DNA of 64,000 nucleotides from Enterobacter sp. JBIWA008 (GTDB lineage Bacteria; Pseudomonadota; Gammaproteobacteria; Enterobacterales; Enterobacteriaceae): contig NZ_CP074152.1 in the NCBI RefSeq assembly GCF_019968765.1, positions 1-64,000 of the forward strand. The letters are read 5' to 3'. Below the pieces are notes generated by a model. The model saw only the letters and a program-made list of their open reading frames with translations. It made no database searches and was not told the origin of the DNA. Each line of letters starts with the position of its first letter. The stretch's first letter is position 1. The translations under genes were made by a program, and so were the position numbers. Positions 16,739 through 25,071 of this stretch are shown here, piece after piece.

Positions 16739-17002
16739 ATGTCAGTGATTAAACAGAAGGCAGAGCAGTGCATTCATAACTTTCTGCGTGCCCGGAACGT
16801 GCCTGAATCTCAGTGGCCGGATCTGGTCAAAAAGACCGGCAGGGGAATGATACTGGCAGGCGTGGCCGTTGTGGTTCCCGGCGTTCTGGTTGATAACATC
16901 TCCCTGCCGGTGACAATTGCGATGCAGGTCTGCTACGCCTCACTGATCGGCCTCGGGGTTCTCCTGGCGTTTGACGATAAAAAGCCGAAGAACCGATCCT
17001 GA
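16739..17002 (+). CDS. Small membrane protein downstream of stbB
   Basis: 87 residues, start four bases after the stbB stop. A soluble ~35-residue N-terminus is followed by two transmembrane helices (about residues 36-53 and 57-76) and a Lys-rich tail (DDKKPKNRS). It is probably co-transcribed with stbAB. Function unknown; it is not needed in well-studied parMRC loci. Confidence 0.6.
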   Translation: MSVIKQKAEQCIHNFLRARNVPESQWPDLVKKTGRGMILAGVAVVVPGVLVDNISLPVTIAMQVCYASLIGLGVLLAFDDKKPKNRS

Positions 17003-17144
17003 CAGGAACATCATTCAGAATGGTAACCAGACAGCCCGGGAGGGACTGATGCAAAAGGTTAAGAGAGCGGGGGGGACGCTAGGGGAGGCCAGCAAGCTGT
17101 TGAACTGTCAGGAAAAAATGAGATGAACACAATGAGGAGGACAA

Positions 17145-17516
17145 ATGAAGTGTAATACTGCAATTTTGTTTGTGGCGCTCACACTGGCAATACCCGGTGC
17201 GGTGAATGCCGGAGGTTCATATCTGGTTCTTAACCAGCAAAAGCAAAAGGAACGTGAAGACCAGTTCGAAGCCGTGGAACGTAATGCTTTGGCTCAGCCA
17301 GATGCATGGAAAGCATATCTACAGGTGTCTGACGCAGTGCCTGCTGATGCCCCCATCATGCTGCAAAACCGCTACCGCAGCCTCGCCATTTCACTGGCAC
17401 TGAAGGCTGCAATGGCCTGTTCCCCAGACGCTCTCAAGCTCCTCGGGCGTAACGACGTGATAGAGTTTCGCGTACTCCGATCATCGTTAGTCTCAGCCTG
17501 CAAAACAGCTAAATAA
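17145..17516 (+). CDS. Exported hypothetical protein
   Basis: 123 residues; strong ribosome site (AGGAGGA). A clear Sec signal peptide (residues 1-~22, LFVALTLAIPGAVNA, cleavage after ANA) precedes a helical, charged mature domain with two cysteines near the C-terminus that could form a disulfide. No family recognised. It lies between the stb operon and the leading-region remnant. Confidence 0.6.
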   Translation: MKCNTAILFVALTLAIPGAVNAGGSYLVLNQQKQKEREDQFEAVERNALAQPDAWKAYLQVSDAVPADAPIMLQNRYRSLAISLALKAAMACSPDALKLLGRNDVIEFRVLRSSLVSACKTAK

Positions 17517-17587
17517 GTTTCGTGCCAGCTGCCCACTTCCAGATTCCAATCTTCGGCTGGCATTCTCTCAATCCTGTAAGGGGCGCT

Positions 17588-17620
17588 GAAAAAAAGGACA
17601 CCATCCGGGGAGGGGTGTCC
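17588..17620 (-). terminator. Minus-strand terminator 1 (candidate sRNA end)
   Basis: Stem GGACACC / GGTGTCC (17596-17620) with a run of T on the minus strand. No minus-strand gene reads into it, so it may end a small RNA; it resembles the hairpin at 17721. Confidence 0.6.
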
Positions 17621-17720
17621 TGAAGCCATGCAATTCGTTACAGGTGAAAACCCTTAAGATGTTTTCAGCGCTGATAATCACACAATCACTTCACACTTTC
17701 ACCTGCCATATATCCGACTC

Positions 17721-17750
17721 AAAAAAAAGACGTCTCCGGTCGGGGACGTC
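17721..17750 (-). terminator. Minus-strand terminator 2 (candidate sRNA end)
   Basis: Stem GACGTCTCC / GGGGACGTC (17729-17750) followed on the minus strand by T8. Same TTCAGGAC...CCCC...GTC-TTTTTTT pattern as the hairpin 130 bases away, suggesting a tandem pair. Confidence 0.6.
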
Positions 17751-17847
17751 CTGAAATCAAAGGCACACATGTAAGATAACGGCGCGAATCCATTATCAGT
17801 GTGCATTCTGCCATACCCTGTCTGACTCATCAGCTACCAGAACCGGT

Positions 17848-18075
17848 AACAAAGGATGTCGGTTCCCTCCGCCTTATTGCCGCCAGCCGGCGGCGTGTTC
17901 AACGCCGTGCCTTCACGCTAACCCGGCCGCTGTGGTCGCAAGGGTTCACGTTGTCTCCGTCCTCACCCGTTCGCACCTTTCACGGTGCATTCAGCCCGTG
18001 AAAGGCTTGCGCTGCGGCTTGCGGCGTCGCCCCTGCGCCCTCCGCTTTTCGCCGGGTTTTTGTGGCGGCACGGCG
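17848..18075. repeat. Leading-region structured element, copy 1 (Frpo-like)
   Basis: Non-coding element about 70-80 percent similar by eye to 19548-19818 and nearly identical over CTCACCCGTTCGCACC through GCGGCTTGCGGCGTCGCCCCTG. It contains a 10-bp stem CCTTTCACGG (17976-17985) / CCGTGAAAGG (17996-18005). The stem in copy 2 is 9 bp, having lost one pair on both arms, so structure is conserved. It directly precedes the methyltransferase gene. F-type leading regions carry such repeated single-strand promoters (Frpo), which fold on the incoming strand and fire transcription before the complement is made. The identification as Frpo is inference. Confidence 0.6.
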
Positions 18076-18110
18076 CAAGAGGGTGCCGCATATCAGAGAG
18101 GAGTGTGTCT

Positions 18111-18803
18111 ATGTCCCGTTTTATTCTGGGTGACTGCGTGCAGGTGATGTCCCGTTTTCCGGCGCGTGCCGTCGATTTTATTCTTACCGATCCACCGTAC
18201 CTGGTTGGCTATAAGGACCGTACCGGCCGCACCCTGGCCGGGGACAACTCTGCCGAATGGCTCCAGCCCGCCTGTCATGAAATGTACCGCGTGCTGAAAA
18301 ATGACGGCCTGATGGTGAGTTTCTATGCCTGGAACCGCGCGGATCTGTTTCTTAATGCGTGGAAAACGGCCGGTTTCCGGGTGGTTGGCCATATCGTCTT
18401 TGCCAAGAGCTACGCCTCAAAATCGACGTTCGTGGGTTACACCCATGAGAGTGCCTACCTGCTGGCAAAGGGAAGGCCGCAAACCCCGGACCGTCCCATC
18501 CCGGACGTGATCCCCTGGAAATACACGGGCAACCGACATCACCCGACGGAGAAGCCGGTGCAGAGCCTGCGGCCGCTGATTGAATCGCTCACGCGTCCGG
18601 GGGCTATTGTCCTTGACCCGTTCGCCGGCAGCGGCTCCACCTGCGTGGCCGCCGCCGAAGCCAGCCGCCGCTATATCGGGATCGAGATGCTTGAGCAGTA
18701 CCACGCCGCCAGCGTTCGACGTCTGGCACAGGTTGAACGGGCAAGAAGGATGCCGGCGGCCAATGACGGCGCGTTTTACCCCGACTATCCGGAGGCGGCA
18801 TGA
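18111..18803 (+). CDS. Orphan DNA adenine/cytosine-N4 methyltransferase
   Basis: 230 residues from ATG 18111 (the open frame extends upstream through the non-coding element but GGAG precedes this ATG). Beta-class amino-methyltransferase: catalytic DPPY in ILTDPPYLVGY (residues ~25-35) comes before the SAM-binding motif DPFAGSGSTCVAA (~166-178), and a HPTEKP motif lies between. No endonuclease gene is near, so it is an orphan; leading-region methylases are thought to protect incoming plasmid DNA from restriction. It overlaps the next small gene by four bases (ATGA) and is preceded by structured element 1. Confidence 0.88.
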   Translation: MSRFILGDCVQVMSRFPARAVDFILTDPPYLVGYKDRTGRTLAGDNSAEWLQPACHEMYRVLKNDGLMVSFYAWNRADLFLNAWKTAGFRVVGHIVFAKSYASKSTFVGYTHESAYLLAKGRPQTPDRPIPDVIPWKYTGNRHHPTEKPVQSLRPLIESLTRPGAIVLDPFAGSGSTCVAAAEASRRYIGIEMLEQYHAASVRRLAQVERARRMPAANDGAFYPDYPEAA

Positions 18804-19021
18804 ACTACCCGGGCCTTGAACACCTGCGCGCGGACGTGGCCGCGCTCAGCAATGCCATGTGTGACGTGCGGATGCTGCTGAACCGCCTCGAATCGCAGCA
18901 CCGGCACGACGCGGCAACGCTTACCGAACGTATGGCTGCGCAGACTCTGCGCCGGATCAACACCCTGCTTCTTGAAGCCTACCGCGAAGCCCTGGTGCTG
19001 GACGAAACCTTTCAGGACTGA
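18800..19021 (+). CDS. Small leading-region protein
   Basis: 73 residues, wholly helical (Leu/Arg-rich, likely coiled coil) with its start overlapping the methyltransferase stop. Genes like this commonly trail the plasmid methylase in IncF leading regions; function unknown. Translational coupling implies it is made with the methylase. Confidence 0.6.
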   Translation: MNYPGLEHLRADVAALSNAMCDVRMLLNRLESQHRHDAATLTERMAAQTLRRINTLLLEAYREALVLDETFQD

Positions 19022-19076
19022 CTGACCCTGCCGGGCTGATGCCCGGCCTGTAGCCCCTTACAAGAGAGAACAAACG

Positions 19077-19499
19077 ATGTACGGAACCCGCGAAGAACTT
19101 TGTGTACAGCTTGAAAACATGTTCACGTTTGACGAACCCCTGGTCCTGCTGGTCTGGACGGAAGAGGGGATTAGCGTGGCCTGCCGTGAAGCCCAGCCAG
19201 AACCGGACGGGGCTGAAATCCGGAATCTGATGAAGGCGATCGGCGAAATGAAAATGACGCAATACCGCCAGGAGGGGGTAAATAATCTGACTGTCAGCGA
19301 TCTCCTGGCCCGTCAGCGGGAAGTGGCAAACCGTCAGGTGAGTGTTCCGGCGGTACTCCTGTCCCGCGTTCTGCGTAACTATGAATGTGAGCTGGAAAAC
19401 CGGATCGGTATGGCCTGGGAAGCCGGGCGGCAGGAGCCTGAATCCGTCAGGAATGAGCTGAAGGACGTTCACGCATTACAGGAGACGCTGGCCGCGTAA
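19077..19499 (+). CDS. DUF1380-like leading-region protein
   Basis: 140 residues. The N-terminus (MYGTREELCVQLE) and middle (ISVACREA...LLARQREVANRQVSVPA) recall DUF1380 proteins of IncF/IncI leading regions, which have no known function. Mostly helical and acidic, no signal peptide. It begins 55 bases after the preceding gene with GAGAGAA upstream, so it is likely in the same operon, and is followed by structured element 2. Confidence 0.6.
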   Translation: MYGTREELCVQLENMFTFDEPLVLLVWTEEGISVACREAQPEPDGAEIRNLMKAIGEMKMTQYRQEGVNNLTVSDLLARQREVANRQVSVPAVLLSRVLRNYECELENRIGMAWEAGRQEPESVRNELKDVHALQETLAA

Positions 19500-19547
19500 G
19501 GGAAAGAGCCGGGGTAACGCCCCGGCAACCGGTGGACATCCACAGCG

Positions 19548-19818
19548 AAAAGGATGTCAGTGCCTTCCGCTTCTATCCGCCGCTGCCCTCCGGGCCACGT
19601 CGGGACAATGAAACTCCCCTGAAGCTCCGTGCGGTGACGGCATGCGCCGTGACTTCACTGTAGCCCGGCCGCATCGGCCACAAGGGTTCGCTGACGCCTC
19701 CGTCCTCACCCGTTCGCACCCTTCACGGTGCATTCAGCCCGTGAAGGCTTTGCGCTGCGGCTTGCGGCGTCGCCCCTGTGTCCTCCGCTTTTCGCCGGTC
19801 TGTCGTGTCGTCACGGCG
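19548..19818. repeat. Leading-region structured element, copy 2 (Frpo-like)
   Basis: Paralogue of the element at 17848. Stem CCTTCACGG (19720-19728) / CCGTGAAGG (19739-19747) retains pairing despite a one-base shortening on both arms relative to copy 1. It directly precedes the KlcA-TraD fusion gene. Same interpretation: candidate single-strand promoter active in the recipient. Confidence 0.6.
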
Positions 19819-19855
19819 ATGCCGGAACCGAGAATATGTTAACCGTGGAGGATCT

Positions 19856-20632
19856 ATGAACCAGACCGTGACCTGTGATGCTGTTCGTCTTGAGGGTGCG
19901 CAGCGCCTGACTTTCCTGCCTGATTTGTTTGGCGGCGATTTTATGACGTCCGAGGCATCCGTGTACGCCTATGCCCAGCGTTACTGCCCTGAGTATCAGG
20001 GGGGATTCTGGCAGTTTTACCGGCTGCCGGAAGGCGGCGGATATATGGCGCCTGACGTGGAGAGCCTGACCCTGTGCAATCCGGACAGGGAGCCCGTCAC
20101 ATCGCGAACAGCGCCTGTGGTTACGCAAGTCGTAACTGAAAATCACAGCACGGTGACAGACACTGTCACCGAAGACAAAAAAGAGAACGTCGTTTCACTT
20201 CGGTCTTCTCCTCCTTCAGTAACTCGTCAAAAAGAGACTGCGCCCCTCAAACCGGAAATACCTGCAGCACTGCAAAAAATCCGCAGCAGAACCCAGCTGG
20301 ATGCTCCCTCCGAGCCAGCTGCAGTCGGCGCACTGGGGATGCTGAAACGGCGGCTCAATACCGGAGCCACCTCAGGCGGAGGCGAAGATCAGGCCAGCGA
20401 GAATGCGGGCGAATCAATGAACCTGGATATGAAGGTGACGGCACTGCCTGACGGCGGCCTGAGTCTGACGACGGCAGGGAAGTCAGTGACACCGCAGACC
20501 CAGGATGAAGCCCACAGCACCCACCGTCAGCTGGCGCAGGAAGAAGAGAACATTTTACTTCACCGTCACGCGGACGACCCGGGTTACGACGAAAACGACC
20601 ATCACTATTACGAGAGAGAGCATGACCTATGA
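19856..20632 (+). CDS. Chimeric gene: KlcA/ArdB N-terminus fused to a TraD-like tail
   Basis: 258 residues from ATG 19856 (GGAGGATCT just upstream). Residues 1-~78 match the KlcA/ArdB anti-restriction family (LTFLPDLFGGDF...YCPEYQGGFWQFYRLPEGGGYMAPD). There the family resemblance ends, about halfway through the usual ~140 residues. The remainder is a disordered, Gln/Glu/His-rich tail whose stop overlaps the traI start as ATGA, exactly where traD ends in F-like plasmids, so I read it as the TraD C-terminus. A deletion from inside klcA to the end of traD would have removed oriT and nearly all transfer genes. The fusion is in frame and may be expressed, but neither parent function should survive. 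Confidence 0.65.
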   Translation: MNQTVTCDAVRLEGAQRLTFLPDLFGGDFMTSEASVYAYAQRYCPEYQGGFWQFYRLPEGGGYMAPDVESLTLCNPDREPVTSRTAPVVTQVVTENHSTVTDTVTEDKKENVVSLRSSPPSVTRQKETAPLKPEIPAALQKIRSRTQLDAPSEPAAVGALGMLKRRLNTGATSGGGEDQASENAGESMNLDMKVTALPDGGLSLTTAGKSVTPQTQDEAHSTHRQLAQEEENILLHRHADDPGYDENDHHYYEREHDL

Positions 20633-22434
20633 TGTCTGTCGCCCCAGTAGCGTCAGCCGGTGAGGCTGCAGGCTACTACAGCAATTCCGATAACTACTAT
20701 TTTCTGGGGAGCCTGCAGAGTCTCTGGATGGGGGAAGGTACAAAAGAGCTGGGTCTTGAGGGCAATGTTCGTGGCGATGATCTGACGGCCGTGCTCGAGG
20801 GCCGCCTGCCGGACGGCTCACGGCTTGGCAAGGAGGTTAACGGACAGCACGTCCACCGCCCCGGCCATGACCTGACTTTTTCCGCCCCCAAAAGCGTGTC
20901 CATTCTGGCACTCATCGGCAACGATAAAGAAATGGTGGAAGCACATAACCATGCCGTCCGCGTGGCGGCCGGCTATGTGGAGAAGCTCATCTCGGCCCGC
21001 GACACGAAAGACGGCGTTACGTCCATCGTACACACCGGCAAGATGGTGGCGGCCGCCTATACGCATGATACCTCGCGCAATCTTGATCCGCAGCTGCACA
21101 CCCATCTCCTGATTGCCAACATGACGGAGTATGCGGGCAAATGGAAAGCTCTGGCCACGGACTATATCCATAACGCCGGCTTTATCGAAACCGTCATGAA
21201 GCACCAGGTCACCCTCGGGAAAATCTATCGCAGCGCGCTGCGCGAGCGGGTTGAAGCGCTCGGCCATGAAGTGGAAGAAGTAGGCAAGCATGGGATGTGG
21301 GAGATCAAGGGCGTTCCGGAAGAAGTCAGGGACGAATATTCATCACGGGGCCGGGAAATTCAGGGGGCCGTGGGGGCTGAAGCCACGCTGCGCAGCCGGG
21401 ATGTGGCCGCCAAAGACACCCGCAGGGCGAAAGTTGACCCTTCACGGATGCGCCTGATGGAGCGCTGGCTGGGCCAGATGAAGGAGAAGGGATTTGACCT
21501 GAAGGCGTATCAGGAGAGCGTGGTGCCGCGTGATGCAGGTCTTCGTGAGACCGCGCCTCAGCCGGAGCGAGGTCACCAGGCTAAGCCGGTTCCAGCCGGG
21601 CCTGAACAGGCTTCTCTGCAGACGTCGTCCACGGCAGAAAAGAGCGTCGACACACCTGCTCAACCCGCAGAACGGGAGAGCCAGTCCCGTCAGCCAGTAC
21701 CACAACAGACTGACACGCTGAGTCAGCCGGCACAGACCGGTCCCGAAAAGACACCGGCGACCAGGAGCTTACCTGCCGCGCAGCTGGACACTGAAATACC
21801 CCGTCCGGAACTGACTGAGGCTGTCCGGCTGGCCATCTCGCAGCTCAGCGACAGTAAAACGCGCTTCACCTTTGGCGAGCTGATGATGACCACCGCTGAG
21901 CTGAGTGAACGGCTGCCGGAGATTAAGGATATTCGTGTGGCCATTGATGCAGCGCTGAAGGACGGCATGATTGTGCCGCTGGACAGTGAGAAAGGGGTTT
22001 TCACCTCCCGTATTCACCTGCTGGATGAACTCTCGATCCAGGCGCTGAGTCAGGAGCATCTCAAATCCACAAAAGTCGTCAGTTTCACCCGCCCGGCGCA
22101 GTACGCGCCGGCGGCGCTTGAAGTTGTGGAGGCCGTGCTGAACGGACTCACCGATGGCCAGAAAAAGGCGACCAACCCGGATGCGGATGTGATCGCCAGG
22201 GTCAGAGGTGAGGAAAACACCGATGGACAGGAAATAAAAGCCGCTGCAGGCGTCAGAAGCGAGCTGGAAGGTGCTGACAAGACCGCTGGTGAACAGTCGC
22301 GGGCATCGCGTGTGATTGCAGATCTGGCAAACGCTGAACGAGACATGCTCAGGGCGGCAGAAAATACTGAACGCGGCCGCATGCCGGAGCGTGAAGAACA
22401 GACCCTCACTCGAACCATTCAGAAAGAACGTTAA
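20629..22434 (+). CDS. traI: TraI relaxase with large internal deletion (helicase lost)
   Basis: 601 residues against ~1750 for F TraI. The TrwC-type relaxase domain is intact: Tyr16, Tyr17, Tyr23 and Tyr24 in AGYYSNSDNYYFLG, and the metal-binding HDTSRNLDPQLHTH (about residues 146-159). Residues ~375-490 match the start of the first RecA-like region (LLDELSIQALSQE). After about residue 494 the sequence jumps in frame to a short Arg/Glu-rich end (RVIADLANAERDMLRAAENTERG) that resembles the extreme C-terminus of TraI. The ATP-dependent 5'-3' helicase is therefore gone. The protein could still nick a cognate oriT, but no oriT is seen here. Confidence 0.82.
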   Translation: MMSVAPVASAGEAAGYYSNSDNYYFLGSLQSLWMGEGTKELGLEGNVRGDDLTAVLEGRLPDGSRLGKEVNGQHVHRPGHDLTFSAPKSVSILALIGNDKEMVEAHNHAVRVAAGYVEKLISARDTKDGVTSIVHTGKMVAAAYTHDTSRNLDPQLHTHLLIANMTEYAGKWKALATDYIHNAGFIETVMKHQVTLGKIYRSALRERVEALGHEVEEVGKHGMWEIKGVPEEVRDEYSSRGREIQGAVGAEATLRSRDVAAKDTRRAKVDPSRMRLMERWLGQMKEKGFDLKAYQESVVPRDAGLRETAPQPERGHQAKPVPAGPEQASLQTSSTAEKSVDTPAQPAERESQSRQPVPQQTDTLSQPAQTGPEKTPATRSLPAAQLDTEIPRPELTEAVRLAISQLSDSKTRFTFGELMMTTAELSERLPEIKDIRVAIDAALKDGMIVPLDSEKGVFTSRIHLLDELSIQALSQEHLKSTKVVSFTRPAQYAPAALEVVEAVLNGLTDGQKKATNPDADVIARVRGEENTDGQEIKAAAGVRSELEGADKTAGEQSRASRVIADLANAERDMLRAAENTERGRMPEREEQTLTRTIQKER

Positions 22435-22462
22435 TCCCCCTTTTAATCATGAGAATCAGGCT

Positions 22463-23251
22463 ATGAAAGCAAACAAATTAGCAGCATTAATAGTTACAAC
22501 ATACATTGGCTTTATTTCAATGGTACACGCTTCGGCCCCTCAGCCCTTATTCAGCCCGGAGCAGGAGGCACGTATCGGCGAAATCGCTGCTGACTACCTG
22601 GTGTCGCACCCGGAGATACTGGTGACGGTCAGTGGTAAGCTGCAGGAACAGCAGGAGACACGTAAGCAGAAGATGTTTGCACTCAGCGTGATGGAGAATC
22701 AGGCGAACCTTCTGCATGATCCGGACACCCCGGCTTACGGGCCTGATAATGCAAAGGTCGCGGTGATTGAATTCTTTGATTACCAGTGCGTGTTCTGCAG
22801 CCGCTTCGCGCCGGAGCTGGAGAAGGTCATGAAAGCGCAGCCTGACGTCCGCTACCTCTTTAAGGAGTGGCCAATATTTGGTGGTCGCTGGGAAGCTTCA
22901 CTTCAGGCTGCACAGCAGGGGCTGACGGTCTGGCAACAGAAAGGGCCGCAGGCCTATGTCACCTATCACAATGCCATCTACGCCACCGGCCATAATGAAG
23001 GCAAACTGACGGCGCAGGATATTCACGGAGCAGCGGCGAAGGCGGGACTGGCCGCCCCAGCTCCTGGCGACCATACCGCGTCCCTTGAGAAAAACAGTAA
23101 CCTGGCAGAGGCGCTGGGACTCACCGGAACGCCGGGGATCATCGTCATGCCCGTTAGTGGGGCGACTCCCGACACCATCACGGTTTTCCCGGAAGCCGTT
23201 ACCGCTGAAAGACTCCAGGCAGCAATCCGGAAAGCCTCACGCGCACAGTGA
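22463..23251 (+). CDS. DsbA-family periplasmic thiol-disulfide protein
   Basis: 262 residues from ATG 22463; the frame opens earlier inside traI but the signal peptide begins here. Signal peptide residues 1-~25 (cleavage after VHASA), a ~60-residue helical dimerisation-like region, then a thioredoxin-fold domain with active-site CVFC (EFFDYQCVFCSRF, ~residues 108-120) and a cis-Pro loop TGTPGIIV. This layout is that of Com1/DsbG-like DsbA-family proteins. It lies 28 bases after traI; F-like plasmids encode such enzymes (TrbB and others) to help fold pilus assembly proteins. Here it has probably outlived its tra operon. Confidence 0.8.
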   Translation: MKANKLAALIVTTYIGFISMVHASAPQPLFSPEQEARIGEIAADYLVSHPEILVTVSGKLQEQQETRKQKMFALSVMENQANLLHDPDTPAYGPDNAKVAVIEFFDYQCVFCSRFAPELEKVMKAQPDVRYLFKEWPIFGGRWEASLQAAQQGLTVWQQKGPQAYVTYHNAIYATGHNEGKLTAQDIHGAAAKAGLAAPAPGDHTASLEKNSNLAEALGLTGTPGIIVMPVSGATPDTITVFPEAVTAERLQAAIRKASRAQ

Positions 23252-24132
23252 CCCCGATCCTGTAGATTGTCTCCCGCCAGAGACTGATCTTCAGATTCCG
23301 CGCGTAAATGCCATCTTCCCGTTCCGTTCTCCTGCGCTTCCTCGATCAGGCCTGCCGGCCTGATACTGGGGCGAGCGCTGCCGGTTATAGTCCCTTAAGG
23401 ACAATTAAGGTTAAGTTTGGAAGCCCGACGCGAGCATGAAAGTGTGGACGGAAAACTACCGGCCATCCAGCTGTTCCAAACCACCCCGGTTCAGAAGTAG
23501 AAGCAGGATAACCGGCAAGGCTCACTTTAACTGAAGTAAACCAGTGACGCCATTTCAGACTAAATACTAATCTTTTATCACTCAATCTTATGGGACATTG
23601 AACTTAAATGTCGTGAACCACAGCGAAACAGTACATGGATGAGCTAGGTATAGTTAGTATGTGATTTTTTGCAAAAAGTGCTTTCCACGCATTTTACGCA
23701 TAAAAATTTTTATATGGTTTAAACGCCGTAGAAAGCTCTCAGAGCGATTTTCTGTCTTTTGTAACGGGAATCTTGTTTTACAACTGATGTTGTTTCCTAG
23801 AGCCACTGGTTGCAAATACAAGCATAATACAAAGCATTCATGGAACAATGATGTTTAATGAACAGCAGTGAATAGCTATGAATAGGAGTGAGCTTGCGGG
23901 GAGTTGTTAGCCACAATAGTATAGTAATCATCAATACTAACCAGACAGCTATTCGTTATGGGTTGGATGGTGTATTGAGACCGGATGGTTACAGGGTTTC
24001 AGGTAACTGAATCGCATCCCGCAGCCAGCGATGGTTCGGCCAGTTCCGAAGTAATTGCGACCTGCCCCGTTCATTGATTCGTCATTGATTCGTCATTGAA
24101 TGGCTGAGGCCCCCGAAAGGGGGCCGCCTCTT
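23252..24132. other. Non-coding stretch
   Basis: No gene with coding signal. It contains a perfect inverted repeat ATCAGGCC / GGCCTGAT (23345-23364) flanked by GCGCTTCCTCG and GGCGAGCG, which recalls the ColE1-like motif at 13082, and a 12-bp direct repeat (GATTCGTCATT) near 24074-24100. AT-rich from 23640 to 23900. Confidence 0.5.
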
Positions 24133-24705
24133 TCAACGTCTGTCCTTCCGCCTGTTGCTTGCCTCTTTGGGTTTACCCGAGTTCCGTGGTTTTTTGTCTG
24201 TATCCATAGCCACTTTGAACAAACTTAATGGCTTATTAGGTATGACTACCCCAGGAGCTCCAGGGCCTGTACGAACGAAGAATGCTGACAAGATATGCAT
24301 CCTCAGCAAGCGGTTCTCTTTAAAAAACGCCACACAAATTTTATAGGGCTCTACCTGTTGGGTGGCGCTGTTCATCATATGCAATGTGAAATACTTCTCA
24401 ACATCGGTGTGATAAAGCGACATTGTTGGGAGGTTTACGAGGATATTGCGGATCTGTTTCGATGCTTCATAACGTTCCAGGCAGATGTTTTTCTCTTCCC
24501 TACCATCTTTGTAGAGAACGGGTATATTGTATGCCGTCTCCTCTTTTGCAAAACAGTGAAGCCCATAAGTTACTACGAACGTATAAGTGGCTTTTTCACC
24601 TTTGAAGGTGACTTCATGTGCATCAAGATGAGACAGAGAGAACGTGTTTCCACCATGCTCGAAGGGTGGCCAACTCTGAACGGAATCAATATGATATTTT
24701 GCCAC
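24133..24705 (-). CDS. Hypothetical soluble protein
   Basis: 190 residues. Beta-rich in the first half with a tract of aromatic and His residues (FEHGGNTFSLSHLDAHEVTF, YTFVVTYGLHCF), and a very basic, low-complexity C-terminus (KPKEASNRRKDRR) that may bind nucleic acid. No signal peptide or membrane segment. I do not recognise the family. It stands alone between the transfer remnant and a tyrosine recombinase, and a hyphenated repeat region lies just downstream of its stop. Confidence 0.5.
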   Translation of the reverse strand: MAKYHIDSVQSWPPFEHGGNTFSLSHLDAHEVTFKGEKATYTFVVTYGLHCFAKEETAYNIPVLYKDGREEKNICLERYEASKQIRNILVNLPTMSLYHTDVEKYFTLHMMNSATQQVEPYKICVAFFKENRLLRMHILSAFFVRTGPGAPGVVIPNKPLSLFKVAMDTDKKPRNSGKPKEASNRRKDRR

Positions 24706-25071
24706 TTTACGCCTCGTCCATGTACTAATTGCATTCTATCACCGTTCCAAAACATCCGGTAATTTGTATTTCCAAACAACAATAAGCCATTGATTTAAAT
24801 AATTTTTTGTAAAGTGAAATACTTGTTTTGACTTAGTGTCAGTGGATTTATGGTTACAGTTAATGGAATAGTTCGTAACAGGGGGAGTATTCTTTCATCT
24901 CCGCAAAGTAAGGAGATGCTATGAAACCTCAAGACTCCAGCTAAGAGGTAATATGGAATAACTGGGTGTATCGCGTTACCGGGCAGAATTCTGCATATTA
25001 TTCCCAACCCCCATGCAATCTGATTCGCATCATTAACTTAATAACTTAATAACTTAATAACTTAATAACTG
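24706..25071. other. Intergenic with octamer repeat
   Basis: No gene. From 25034 to 25070 there are 4.6 tandem copies of ATAACTTA ending one base before the recombinase stop codon. AT-rich; could be a recombination or termination site for the recombinase but nothing proves it. Confidence 0.6.

Noticed and set aside
23345..23364. Perfect inverted repeat as a transcription terminator of the Dsb gene
   Set aside because: No U-run on either strand and 94 bases past the stop; kept as a feature of the non-coding stretch only.
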